Source of the DNA: Verrucomicrobiota bacterium
GTDB lineage: Bacteria; Verrucomicrobiota; Verrucomicrobiia; Limisphaerales; VHDF01
Direction of reading: 5' to 3'
Assembly: GCA_016871495.1 (NCBI GenBank)
Contig: VHDF01000023.1
Coordinates: 1-62,298 of the forward strand
DNA length: 62,298 bases
Shown here one piece after another: positions 38,289 through 47,074 of this stretch; the first letter of the stretch is position 1; each line of letters starts with the position of its first letter. Made by a program: the position numbers and the translations under genes. The notes beneath the pieces are model-generated. The model made no database searches. It was given only the letters and a program-made list of their open reading frames with translations, and had not been told where the DNA came from.

Positions 38289-39896
38289 TCAAGGGCTTTC
38301 TTCCACGATGTTCAGTTGGCCAAGGCGGGGGGCGGTGAGGATTTGTTTTTTCCCGCCGGGCCATAGGATCTCCGCGGAATCCAGCTTGGATTCCCTGCCA
38401 AGGCCGAAGGTGAGGATGGTCTCGGATTGGGACAAGTAACCCCGGGTGGGCATGACTTGTTGGGAGAGCGTTTCCGTGCCGCGCTTGAGCGTGACCCACG
38501 CGCCGATGGCGCTTCGGGTGGACGACTTGCCCACCAGTTTGAATTTGACCCAGGACTGGCCGAGGCTCTGGTCGTTGCGCAGGAGCAGGGGAGGCCCGCT
38601 AACCTGGGTCAAAACCACGTCAGGGTCGCCGTCGCCATCGATATCGGCATAGGCGACACCGCGTCCGACGATGGGACGGAACAAATCGGAACCCACTTTG
38701 GAAGGGGGGACCGATTGGAAGCCGACGCCCGAATTCCAGAATAACTGGGCGGGCTGGCGGTATTGCTGGCTTTGTTGGACCTTGTTGATTTCTTCCTCGA
38801 GATGTCCATTGGCGGTGAGCAAATCGAGCCGTCCGTCGAGGTCATAGTCGAGGAAGACGAGGCCGAATTTGAGGAGCAGTCGGCTGGCGGGTCCGACGCC
38901 TTCCGGAATGGCTTCATCGGCGAAGGTCATGGGCATTTTTTGAGAGACGTAGAGCGCCGTCATTTCGTTGGCAAAGTTGCCGATGCCGATGCCGAGCGTG
39001 TCGTCGTTGCGGTGGCGGGCGGCGTCGATGCCCATGGCCCCGCGCGTCATGCCGTAGGCGTCGAACGCGATGCCGCACAACGCTCCGATCTCTTTGAAAG
39101 TCCCGTTCTTTTGATTGTGGAACACGAAGTTCTGCACGGTGTCATTGGCAATGACGAGATCGATCCATCCGTCGGAATCGAGGTCGATGGGAGCCACGCC
39201 GAGGGATTTGGCGGTGGGGACGCCGGTGGCGGGGTTCTTGATTTGCACTCCGGCCGAGGCGGAGACATCGGTGAATTTTCCGCCCCCCTCGTTGCGGAAG
39301 AGGGAGGGGAAAGTGCCGCCAAAATTCATGGGCGGGCCGTAAGCACGCCCCACCCCGACAAGCTTGTAGCCCACTTTGAAATCGATGTCTCTGGACCACT
39401 TCACGTAGTGGCAAACGAACAAGTCCAAGTCCCCGTCGTTGTCGAAGTCCAGGAAGGAGGTGCTGGAGGACCAATCGTCGCTTGATCCGGCGACCCCGGC
39501 GGACGCGGTCATGTCGGCGAAGCGGCCCTGGCCGAGATTGCGGAAGAGGCGGTTGCCGCCGACACCGCAGAAGAAGATATCGGTCCAGCCGTCATTATCA
39601 TAATCGCCGACGGCGAGTCCGGTTCCGTAGAAGCTGGTGTTCAGTCCGGAGGTGGCGGTCACGTCATGGAAGCGGCCCTTGCCATCGTTGCGATAGAGCG
39701 CGGGGGTGGCGGTTTGGGATGGGGCGGCAGGATTCCAGGGCCAGGAGGTGCCGTTGGCGAAGAGCAGATCGGGGGCGTGGTCGTTGTCGAAGTCGAGGAA
39801 GGCCACGCCGGCGCCCATGGTTTCGGGGAGGAGTTTCTCGCCGGTGGCGCCACTCTGGTGAACGAAATGGATGCCGGCTTCACGGGTGATGTCCAC
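38289..39896 (-). CDS. CRTAC1 family protein (FG-GAP repeats plus ASPIC/UnbV), N-terminus uncertain
   Basis: At least 535 residues. It contains seven or so FG-GAP/VCBS blades (GTGLAVGDYDNDGWTDIF, TSFLDFDNDGDLDLFVC, DYDLDGRLDLLTANG) and ends with an ASPIC/UnbV domain (LRRGTET-like segment, then SAEILWPGGKKQ). These are exported or membrane-tethered proteins often paired with multiheme cytochromes. The GTG at 39896 is only a minimal start. The same frame runs upstream without stops and encodes a clear membrane anchor (SLIALIVIGLIAAGTWFLL at about 40010-40060) back to a 16-base C run at 40115-40130. Beyond that no start exists in this frame. With one C fewer, the frame would join an ATG at 40317. 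Confidence 0.85.
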   Translation of the reverse strand: MDITREAGIHFVHQSGATGEKLLPETMGAGVAFLDFDNDHAPDLLFANGTSWPWNPAAPSQTATPALYRNDGKGRFHDVTATSGLNTSFYGTGLAVGDYDNDGWTDIFFCGVGGNRLFRNLGQGRFADMTASAGVAGSSDDWSSSTSFLDFDNDGDLDLFVCHYVKWSRDIDFKVGYKLVGVGRAYGPPMNFGGTFPSLFRNEGGGKFTDVSASAGVQIKNPATGVPTAKSLGVAPIDLDSDGWIDLVIANDTVQNFVFHNQKNGTFKEIGALCGIAFDAYGMTRGAMGIDAARHRNDDTLGIGIGNFANEMTALYVSQKMPMTFADEAIPEGVGPASRLLLKFGLVFLDYDLDGRLDLLTANGHLEEEINKVQQSQQYRQPAQLFWNSGVGFQSVPPSKVGSDLFRPIVGRGVAYADIDGDGDPDVVLTQVSGPPLLLRNDQSLGQSWVKFKLVGKSSTRSAIGAWVTLKRGTETLSQQVMPTRGYLSQSETILTFGLGRESKLDSAEILWPGGKKQILTAPRLGQLNIVEESP

Positions 39897-40114
39897 AAAG
39901 CGCGCCTCGGGTATTTCCGGAGTTGAGGCGGGCGCAGCGGAAGGCGCGGAGAGGGGGGTGATTTGGACGATCGGGGCGGCTTTCTTGGGGGTGAGGAGGA
40001 ACCAAGTGCCGGCGGCAATCAGCCCGATGACGATCAGAGCGATCAGGGACTTTTTGGTGGCGCGACCGATGACCGCGTCGTCTTGCTGGACCAGATCTTC
40101 CTGGTGGTCGGGTT

Positions 40115-40130
40115 GGGGGGGGGGGGGGGG
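40115..40130. repeat. 16-base poly-G/C homopolymer at the CRTAC1 5' end
   Basis: Sixteen consecutive G on the plus strand (C on the coding strand). It separates the anchor-encoding frame of the CRTAC1 gene from any usable start codon. It may be a phase-variable tract or a base-count error. Confidence 0.9.
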
Positions 40131-40165
40131 TGAAGAACTCCTCGACAGGAGGGGACGAGGAACGG

Positions 40166-43024
40166 CTAGCGGGTGGATGCGTTTTGCGGAGAAGCGGGGG
40201 CGAGTTCGAAGGCGCCGGGACGCTGGAGGTCGTAAATGACGATGGCTTGTGCGGCGTGGTCGGCGGCTGGATCGCGTCGGCGGGCGTTTGCCACGGCTTT
40301 ATCACGCGCGTTGTCATCGACACGGTAGCGTTCGTGGAGTCGGCGGTGTTCGGTGGCTTTGGCTTCCTGGTTCAACTGGCTATGGATGAGGGCGAGGTTG
40401 TAATGGGCGGTGACGTTTTCGGAATCGAGGGCGAGCGTTTTATCGAATTGATCGCGGGCGGCCTCGAGGAATTCCTTCTGCCGGGCGGGATTGGCACGTT
40501 CCGTTTTGGCGCGCTCGACCAAAGTCTGGCCGAGTTCGTTGATGACTTCGTAATCGCGGCTGAAGTCGAATCCGCGCTTGTCGAGTTCGGGATAGCGATC
40601 CTGGAGGATGCTCTTGAATTCCGCGATGGCTTTGTCGAGGAAACCGTTTTGTTTGTTCACGAGGCCGTTGAGCCAGGCAATGGTCCAGCGGGGGCCGGGA
40701 GGATTGAAGCGGTTGGTGTCATGGGCGCGCTGGAGTGCCAGCACGGCGTCGTCGAGGCGGCCTTCCTTGAAGAAGACGCGGGCGAGGTTGAGGGGGCCGT
40801 CGGCGCGTCCGAGCTTTTCGACTTCGGCGAAGGCCTGGGCGGCTTGAACGAGCTCGCCTTTCTCGCTTCCCTTGTCCCCTTGCAGGAGGAGTCCGATGCC
40901 GTAATCGTTCCATCGCTGCCAGAGCGGCGCGGCCGAGGGGGCGTTGGTGACGGAGGGACCCCCTTCGACGGCGAAGGTGATGTGATCCTCGCCGAGAACG
41001 GAGATGGGGAGATCGTTGGTTTTCTGGAAGGGTTGGCCATTGGTGTAGCCACTCCCAAAGACGTAATTGTAATAGATGGTGTCGAATTTTCGGTAAACGA
41101 GTTTGGCTGAGATGGTGAGCGGGCCGGTGGCGTTCTCGGGGACGGTAAAAGCGAAGTGGCCGACTTGGGCGGCGCCGGGAGGGATTTGGTGGTTGTAGAG
41201 CGGGGTGAAAATGTCTTGAGCGTTGCGCCGGTCGATGCGGTTGCCCTCGCGGTCGAGCATGTACACGTTGACGAAATGGGACCACGGATCGACTTCGAGA
41301 TGGGGGCCGAGTCCGCCGCTGCGTCCGACGATGCGGTTGCCGCTTTCGATTTTGACGTCGGCCCAGAGTTCATTCGAATCGACGGTGCCTTGGGTGAGCG
41401 GGTGGCCGAGCTTGAGCGTGCGAAGCACCACTTCGAGCAGGTAGCGTTTGCCTGGTTTGAGGACGGGGACGGACGGGCGGAGTGGGGCGACGAGGGGGCC
41501 GTCGATGGCGCCGCCTTCTTTCAGGCCGAACAGATCGACGCGAACGGTCTCTTTGAGAAACGCTTGATGGGCTTTGACGATTTCCGGTTCGCCCCGAATA
41601 TGCGCGATGCCGGTGTTGGCGGCGGGGAAGAGATGGTTATGGATGCTGAGCACGTTCGTGCCGTTGAAGTATTGGGCGCCGAAATCGGAGGAGGGCTGGA
41701 GAGGCATGTGGCAGTCGGCGCAGTTCGACCGTGCCTTTTCGGGATAGTAGAAGCTGCGGGCGTTGATGCCGGAGACGCCGCTGAGCAGGTAGGAGTCGTA
41801 GTGATTCTGGCCGCGCAGGAATTCCTTGTAGTTGTTAACCTCCTTGGGCAGGCCGACCTTGTGACAGACCGAGCAATACTCGGCCGTCTTCATGAAGGGT
41901 TTGAGGAACGTTTTCTTGTGGAATTCGGGTTTGGCTTTGACGAGTTGCTGATTGACGTATTGGAGGACGGCGTTGGAGCTGTAGGCAAAGGGGTAATGGA
42001 TGGGTTCCTCGATCGTGTAATCGCCATTGCCACGGGTGCTGTTCACGTGGGTCATGGCGTGACAGGCGGTGCAGGTGATCCCGGCCTGGGAGGTGGGGTG
42101 TTTTTCCAGGTCGAAATGGGGGTCATCAAAAGCTCCGCTCAGGAAGGGAACAGGATCGTGACAACCCGCGCACCAACGGGAGGCTTTGACGTTGCCATCA
42201 CGCTGGAGCGCGACAGCGCGGGTCTCGCGAATGCTGAACAGATAGGGTTTGTTGTTGAAGGAGCTGAAATGATGGGCGCTATGGAACCAACCGTGGTAGG
42301 CGTCCTCGTGGCATTTCATGCAATACTGGTCCATCATCAACGTTTCCGGTGGAATGAAGTGACCCGAGGCCGTGCGGGCCTGCGAGGGTTCGAAATACTT
42401 TTTGCCCTCGGCAGAGCCGATTTCGCTCCGTTTGGGATGTGTGCCATGCATCGCCACCATGCCGATCACGACGGCCGCGGTGGCTCCTCCAATGCGGATG
42501 CCAGTTTGCCAGCGGATCTTGGGTCCGGCCAGGCGGTGCAGAATGTAAAGCCAGACGGCGGCGAGGGGGAGCAGCACGTGGGCCCAGTAAGCCGCGGAGC
42601 GCGCGGCGGGGTCTTTCAGTCCAAGGTTCTTGAACTGGAAGACGTCCACCCGCATGAGGAGCACGCCGGAGATGATGACGGCGAGGCCGACTCCGAAAAG
42701 GGTATAGCCGACCATGACGGCGCGGCGGTTGGGCCGGTTCCAGGCATTCTTGATGTGGAGGGCCGAGAAGATCAGAAAGGGAATCACCAGGATCAGGCCA
42801 AGGATCAAATGACCCAGGAACATGATCTGATAGAAATAATTCTGGTAGGTGACGCCCTCGGCCCGGTGCAGCCACTCCATGAAGGTGATGGCGGAGAGGT
42901 AGAGCGAGTTGGCGGTGAGGATGGCGCAGAGGCCGAAGACGCTGAGCAGGACCCAGCGAAGGCGCGGGCCGACCGAGCGGACGTAACGCTTCTTCGGGGG
43001 TTCGGGTGGATTGGGTTGGCTCAT
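40166..43024 (-). CDS. Membrane pentaheme cytochrome c with C-terminal TPR repeats
   Basis: A 952-residue redox protein. Residues 22-193 contain about five membrane helices with several His (72, 90, 149, 163) that could bind b-type heme. Then come five c-type heme sites: CMKCH 235, CAGCH 285, CTACH 318, CSVCH 384 and CADCH 435, in a cytochrome c554-like arrangement. Residues about 480-700 form a beta-rich domain. The last 250 residues are TPR-like helices (NLARVFFKEGRLDDAVLALQ; AHYNLALIHSQLNQEA). It likely moves electrons between the quinone pool and periplasmic partners, with the TPRs holding another protein, perhaps the CRTAC1 product encoded next on the same strand. Confidence 0.88.
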   Translation of the reverse strand: MSQPNPPEPPKKRYVRSVGPRLRWVLLSVFGLCAILTANSLYLSAITFMEWLHRAEGVTYQNYFYQIMFLGHLILGLILVIPFLIFSALHIKNAWNRPNRRAVMVGYTLFGVGLAVIISGVLLMRVDVFQFKNLGLKDPAARSAAYWAHVLLPLAAVWLYILHRLAGPKIRWQTGIRIGGATAAVVIGMVAMHGTHPKRSEIGSAEGKKYFEPSQARTASGHFIPPETLMMDQYCMKCHEDAYHGWFHSAHHFSSFNNKPYLFSIRETRAVALQRDGNVKASRWCAGCHDPVPFLSGAFDDPHFDLEKHPTSQAGITCTACHAMTHVNSTRGNGDYTIEEPIHYPFAYSSNAVLQYVNQQLVKAKPEFHKKTFLKPFMKTAEYCSVCHKVGLPKEVNNYKEFLRGQNHYDSYLLSGVSGINARSFYYPEKARSNCADCHMPLQPSSDFGAQYFNGTNVLSIHNHLFPAANTGIAHIRGEPEIVKAHQAFLKETVRVDLFGLKEGGAIDGPLVAPLRPSVPVLKPGKRYLLEVVLRTLKLGHPLTQGTVDSNELWADVKIESGNRIVGRSGGLGPHLEVDPWSHFVNVYMLDREGNRIDRRNAQDIFTPLYNHQIPPGAAQVGHFAFTVPENATGPLTISAKLVYRKFDTIYYNYVFGSGYTNGQPFQKTNDLPISVLGEDHITFAVEGGPSVTNAPSAAPLWQRWNDYGIGLLLQGDKGSEKGELVQAAQAFAEVEKLGRADGPLNLARVFFKEGRLDDAVLALQRAHDTNRFNPPGPRWTIAWLNGLVNKQNGFLDKAIAEFKSILQDRYPELDKRGFDFSRDYEVINELGQTLVERAKTERANPARQKEFLEAARDQFDKTLALDSENVTAHYNLALIHSQLNQEAKATEHRRLHERYRVDDNARDKAVANARRRDPAADHAAQAIVIYDLQRPGAFELAPASPQNASTR

Positions 43025-43175
43025 GAACAGGCGCGACTGGGTCTGGCTCTAACCGATGGCGACGGACCGGGCAAGCCGAGGCGCCGATTTTTTGCGGGTT
43101 TGCCTGGGGTGGGAATGGAATTGACGCGAGCCGCTGGATGCGAGGGGTGAAATGTAGCCTGGATCGATCTGGTCA

Positions 43176-43205
43176 TTGCGGATGCGGGGCGATGGGTGGT
43201 ATATT
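43176..43205 (+). promoter_or_regulatory. Probable sigma-70 promoter for the small membrane protein/cytochrome operon
   Basis: A TATATT box at 43200-43205 with a weak TTGCGG at 43176-43181, spacer 18. It lies in the divergent gap between the pentaheme gene (minus) and the plus-strand operon starting at 43266. The -10 is good and the -35 is poor, so this is a tentative call. Confidence 0.45.
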
Positions 43206-43265
43206 GGAACGGGCTTGCAACCCTCGATTCGATCGAACCATGGTTGCGTTGTTCCTTTCCGAGGC

Positions 43266-43433
43266 ATGTTTTGGACGAAACGCAACAAAGAAGAAAACAG
43301 GTATTATCTGCTCCCGGGCATGGCCCGGAGTAATCGGAAACATCATTATCAGACTTTGAGATGGGCCTTCTTGATTGGTTTGGTCTGCTCGGGGTTGATC
43401 GCTTGGTTTATTTATGCATCCAGTCGTCTGTAA
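43266..43433 (+). CDS. Small single-span membrane protein, unknown
   Basis: A 55-residue protein: a charged N-terminal half (MFWTKRNKEENRYYLLPG) followed by one membrane helix (RWAFLIGLVCSGLIAWFIY) and a short outside tail. The ATG at 43266 has a GAGG Shine-Dalgarno three bases upstream. It overlaps the start of the PSD1-like cytochrome gene by 20 bases, so it is probably translated with it. I do not recognise the family. Good codon use and its position suggest it is real, possibly an accessory subunit. Confidence 0.6.
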   Translation: MFWTKRNKEENRYYLLPGMARSNRKHHYQTLRWAFLIGLVCSGLIAWFIYASSRL

Positions 43434-45807
43434 CCGCACGGGCCGACGCTTGAGTCCCCGCCGAGTGTGGGGCGGGGCGATCCGTTCGGCCGGGTGGGGA
43501 GTTTTCATTGCCGCCTGGACCGTTCTGGGAGCCGCCCCGAAGCCTGCCAAACCGGGTTCGTTGGACGCCGCGAGTGTGCAAACGCAGGCCTTCCTGAAAG
43601 ATTACTGCTTTGCGTGCCACGGCAACGGAAAGAAAAAAGGAGGATTGAATCTGGATGACCTGGGGATGGCCCAAATCCCCGCCTCCGACCATCCGGTCTG
43701 GGAGAAAGTCCTTCGCCAGCTTCGTTCCCGGGAGATGCCGCCCGAGGATGAAAAGCAGCCTGGCTTGGAGGCCCGGGAGCAAGCCATTCATTGGATTCAA
43801 GCCCAGGTTTTTCAGGCAGACTGTGATCGTCCGGATCCCGGACGGGTGACGATCCGGCGATTGAACCGGACCGAGTACAACCACACGATTCGCGACTTGG
43901 TGGGCGTTGATTTTCGTCCCGCCGATGACTTTCCCTCCGACGACGTCGGCTATGGCTTTGACAACATCGGGGACGTTTTGTCGGTGCCGCCGATCTTGCT
44001 CGAGAAATACATGACGGCAGCGGAGAAGGTTTTGGACGCCGCGATCGTGACCGAGGATTGGACGGTCAAGAAGACGGTGCGCGTCGAGCCGCAGGATTTG
44101 GAATCGAGCGGGGGAGGGAATTTCACGGGTTCGGGTGGATTTCGACAGGGACGCGAGGGAGACGCGTTTGTGCGCCACCGTTTTCCGGCGGAGGGTGAAT
44201 TTGTGATCAGGGTGCGAGCCTACGGGGAACAAGCGGGACCCGAGGTGGTGCGCATGGCGATCAAAGTGGGCGGGGAGGAAGTCCAGAGATTTGAAGTCGC
44301 GGCGGTGATGGCGAATCCCGAAACTTTCGAAGTCCGCGTCAAACGGCCGCCCGGGGACGCAAAGGTGGCGGCGGCGTATTTGAACAATTATGTCAACGAA
44401 CGCGCCACGGATCCGAAGCAGAGGGACCGGAACCTGGTGGTGGAGTACGTTGAAATCGAAGGTCCTTATCATGCCAAGCCGGTGCCGCTGCCCGACTCAC
44501 ACCGGAGAATTTTCTTCAAACAACCCGGCAAGAAGAATCACGCGGGGGTGGCAAGGGAGATTGTGGGCTCGTTCGCCAAGCGGGCCTTTCGGCGGCCTGT
44601 GGCCAAGGCGGAGCTGGACCGGTTGATGAAGCTTTACGATCTGGGGCGTGCGCAAGGCGAGAACTTCGAGGCGGCCGTGCGGTTGAGCCTGCATGCCGTG
44701 CTTGTTTCTCCGCAGTTTCTGTTCCGAGGCGAAATGCAGCCCGAGCCGGACAATCCGGACCGCACCGCGCCGATCGACGAATTTGCGCTGGCTTCGCGGC
44801 TTTCTTATTTCCTGTGGGGAACCATGCCGGATGACGAACTCTCGGCGCTGGCCGAGCGCCGCAAATTGAGGAAGAACCTCCCCGCGCAGGTGGCCCGACT
44901 GCTGGCTTCGCCGCGATCGAGGGCGTTGGTCGATGGGTTTGCCACCCAGTGGTTGCAGATTCGCAATCTCAAAGTGGCAAGCCCGGATCCCGATCTTTTT
45001 TCCGAGTACGACGAGACGCTGGCGGAAGACATGCGCCGGGAAACGGAGCTCTTCTTCGAGCACGTGATGCGGGAGAACCGAAGCGTCCTGGAGTTTTTGG
45101 ACGCGAATTACACCTTCGTCACTCCGCGGCTGGCGCGGCACTACGGATTACCGCCGGTGCCGGGCGAGGCATTTCAGAAAGTCTCGTTGGAAGGAACAGG
45201 GCGGGGCGGTTTGATGACGCAGGGCTCCATTCTGACCATCACTTCGAATCCGACGCGCACTTCGCCCGTGAAGCGCGGGAAGTGGATTCTGGAGAATTTG
45301 CTTGGAACCCCGCCGCCCCCACCGCCACCGAATGTGCCTGAGCTCAGTGAAGCGAACGAGAAAGTGCTGTCGGGGACCCTGCGGCAGCGGATGGAACAGC
45401 ATCGGGAGGATCCGAACTGCGCGACGTGCCACGCCCGGATGGATCCCATTGGGTTTGGCTTTGAAAACTTTGACGCGATTGGCGCGTTCCGCCGGAAGGA
45501 CGGCGCGTTCGCCATCGAAGCGGGTGGGAGATTGGTGACGGGCGAAGCGTTTGAAGGTCCCGCCGAACTTCGTAAAATTTTGCTCAGCACCAAGCGGGAT
45601 GATTTTCTGCGCTGCCTGGCAGAGCGCATGCTGACCTTCGCCTTGGGCCGGGGGATGGAACACTACGATCGATGCGCCATCGATGAAATTGTCCGCAAAT
45701 TGAACGGTCAGGAGTACAGGTTCAACGTCTTGGTCACCGCCATCGTGGAAAGTGTGCCTTTTCAGATGCGGCGAGGCGAGGCCAAGCGGCTGGCGAGTCA
45801 ACCTTGA
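43414..45807 (+). CDS. PSD1-like cytochrome (DUF1587/1592/1588/1585 domains)
   Basis: A 797-residue exported protein typical of Planctomycetes and Verrucomicrobia. A single c-type heme site CFACHG lies at residues 65-70, followed by DUF1587 (RRLNRTEYNHTIRDLVGVD, FPSDDVGYGFDNIGDVLS), a carbohydrate-binding-like beta segment, and the DUF1595/1592/1588/1585 series (AFRRPVAKAELDRL; SRLSYFLWGTMPDDEL; GVLMTQGSILT-like; CATCHARMDPIGFGFENFD). The second CATCH near the end could bind another heme. The function is unknown; polysaccharide breakdown is often proposed. ATG 43414 or GTG 43465 may be the start. Its stop overlaps the next gene as TTGA. Confidence 0.9.
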   Translation: MHPVVCNRTGRRLSPRRVWGGAIRSAGWGVFIAAWTVLGAAPKPAKPGSLDAASVQTQAFLKDYCFACHGNGKKKGGLNLDDLGMAQIPASDHPVWEKVLRQLRSREMPPEDEKQPGLEAREQAIHWIQAQVFQADCDRPDPGRVTIRRLNRTEYNHTIRDLVGVDFRPADDFPSDDVGYGFDNIGDVLSVPPILLEKYMTAAEKVLDAAIVTEDWTVKKTVRVEPQDLESSGGGNFTGSGGFRQGREGDAFVRHRFPAEGEFVIRVRAYGEQAGPEVVRMAIKVGGEEVQRFEVAAVMANPETFEVRVKRPPGDAKVAAAYLNNYVNERATDPKQRDRNLVVEYVEIEGPYHAKPVPLPDSHRRIFFKQPGKKNHAGVAREIVGSFAKRAFRRPVAKAELDRLMKLYDLGRAQGENFEAAVRLSLHAVLVSPQFLFRGEMQPEPDNPDRTAPIDEFALASRLSYFLWGTMPDDELSALAERRKLRKNLPAQVARLLASPRSRALVDGFATQWLQIRNLKVASPDPDLFSEYDETLAEDMRRETELFFEHVMRENRSVLEFLDANYTFVTPRLARHYGLPPVPGEAFQKVSLEGTGRGGLMTQGSILTITSNPTRTSPVKRGKWILENLLGTPPPPPPPNVPELSEANEKVLSGTLRQRMEQHREDPNCATCHARMDPIGFGFENFDAIGAFRRKDGAFAIEAGGRLVTGEAFEGPAELRKILLSTKRDDFLRCLAERMLTFALGRGMEHYDRCAIDEIVRKLNGQEYRFNVLVTAIVESVPFQMRRGEAKRLASQP

Positions 45808-46994
45808 AACACCTCCGCCATCTTTTTCTGCGGATTGGGGAGTGCTTTGCCAGCATGGTCCTCGTGGCGATGGGAGCGGACCTGCAAGCCGCGCCATCGA
45901 AACCGGAGCTTGAATTGCGCGTGCCCGCCGGCGGCATTCAGCCGCAAGCAGTGGGCGATGCCTCGGGAGCGATCCACCTTCTCTACTTTACAGGCGATCC
46001 TCGAGGAGGCGACCTGCGTTACACCTTCAGGCGGTCCGACGACAGCGAATGGCGACCGTCGATCCGGGTGAACTCCGTGGAGGGATCCGCCATGGCAGTC
46101 GGGACGATCCGGGGCGGCCAGATCGCCATGGGCCGCGGGGGGCGGGTGCATGTGGCCTGGATGGGAAGCGGGAAAGCGGTGCCAGCCCAGGTGGGTGGCA
46201 AGCCGGAAAGTCCAATGCTTTACTCTCGTTTGAACTCGGATCGCACCGCCTTCGAACCCGAACGGAACCTGCTGAAAATCTCGGGTGTTCTCGATGGAGG
46301 AGGCTCGGTGGCGGCCGATGATCAGGGCCGCGTTTGGGTCGCGTGGCATGGGCAACGTCCGGGCGAGGCGCATCGCGAACAAGCTCGGGAACTGTTTGCA
46401 ACGTTCTCACGGGACGACGGGACGAACTTTGAGGAGGAACAGTCCATCGGGCCGAAAGGAGCGGGGAGTTGCGCCTGCTGCGGGATGAAGGCTCTGGCGC
46501 TGCCGGATGGATCGTTGTTGGCGGCTTACCGGACCGCGAGGAACTCCATGGACCGCGACATGACGCTTGTCTGGCATGGAGGAAAGGAGCGGCCGTGGGG
46601 AACGCGTGATCTGGCGCCATGGCGCATCCCGGCCTGCCCAATGAGCTCTGCTTCATTGCAAACCAGTGCGAGCCATGTGTGGGCCGCTTGGGAGCAGGAC
46701 GGTCGCATTCAAGCTCGAGGTTGGTGGATTCGATCGGGTCAAGCCACGCCACTCCTTGAGCCTGCTCGAGGAGATGGCAAGATGCGGCATCCGTCACTCG
46801 CGGTCGCGGAAGATGGTCAAATCTTGTTGGCGTGGACGGAAGGCACCGGGTGGAACAAAGGCGGACGCGCGGTATGGCAACGGTTTTCAAAAGAAGGAAA
46901 AGCGATTGGCCACCCATGGCATCGCGACGGTGTGCCGGCCTGGGGAACCGTGGCCGCGGGGGCCGCTCCGGGAGGGTTTTGGATCATCTACTGA
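45804..46994 (+). CDS. Exported BNR/sialidase-like beta-propeller protein
   Basis: A 396-residue exported protein with a signal peptide-like N-terminus ending near ADLQAA. Repeating strands with Asp-box-like elements (DASGAIHLLYF, RGGRVHVAWMG, DDQGRVWVAWHG, EDGQILLAWTEG) suggest a sialidase/BNR propeller. Around residue 225 is a cysteine cluster GSCACCGMKAL that may bind a metal. No full sialidase active site is evident. TTG 45804 overlaps the PSD1-like stop as TTGA and is the start. The pairing suggests joint work outside the cell. Confidence 0.72.
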   Translation: MKHLRHLFLRIGECFASMVLVAMGADLQAAPSKPELELRVPAGGIQPQAVGDASGAIHLLYFTGDPRGGDLRYTFRRSDDSEWRPSIRVNSVEGSAMAVGTIRGGQIAMGRGGRVHVAWMGSGKAVPAQVGGKPESPMLYSRLNSDRTAFEPERNLLKISGVLDGGGSVAADDQGRVWVAWHGQRPGEAHREQARELFATFSRDDGTNFEEEQSIGPKGAGSCACCGMKALALPDGSLLAAYRTARNSMDRDMTLVWHGGKERPWGTRDLAPWRIPACPMSSASLQTSASHVWAAWEQDGRIQARGWWIRSGQATPLLEPARGDGKMRHPSLAVAEDGQILLAWTEGTGWNKGGRAVWQRFSKEGKAIGHPWHRDGVPAWGTVAAGAAPGGFWIIY

Positions 46995-46995
46995 A

Positions 46996-47025
46996 CGCAG
47001 CGCGGCGCAGCGTGGCGCAGCGTGG
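46996..47025 (+). repeat. Three tandem copies of a 10-bp unit CGCAGCGTGG
   Basis: CGCAGCGCGG then CGCAGCGTGG twice, directly after the BNR-like stop and before the clostripain-family gene. A small GC-rich tandem repeat with no clear role. Confidence 0.8.
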
Positions 47026-47074
47026 CGATTCTTCGATGGACCCTGATTGTGGAATCTGTTGGGCTATCCCGCGC

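Noticed and set aside
41156-43150. 664-codon plus-strand frame
   Set aside because: Antisense to the pentaheme cytochrome gene, whose five CxxCH motifs show the true strand.
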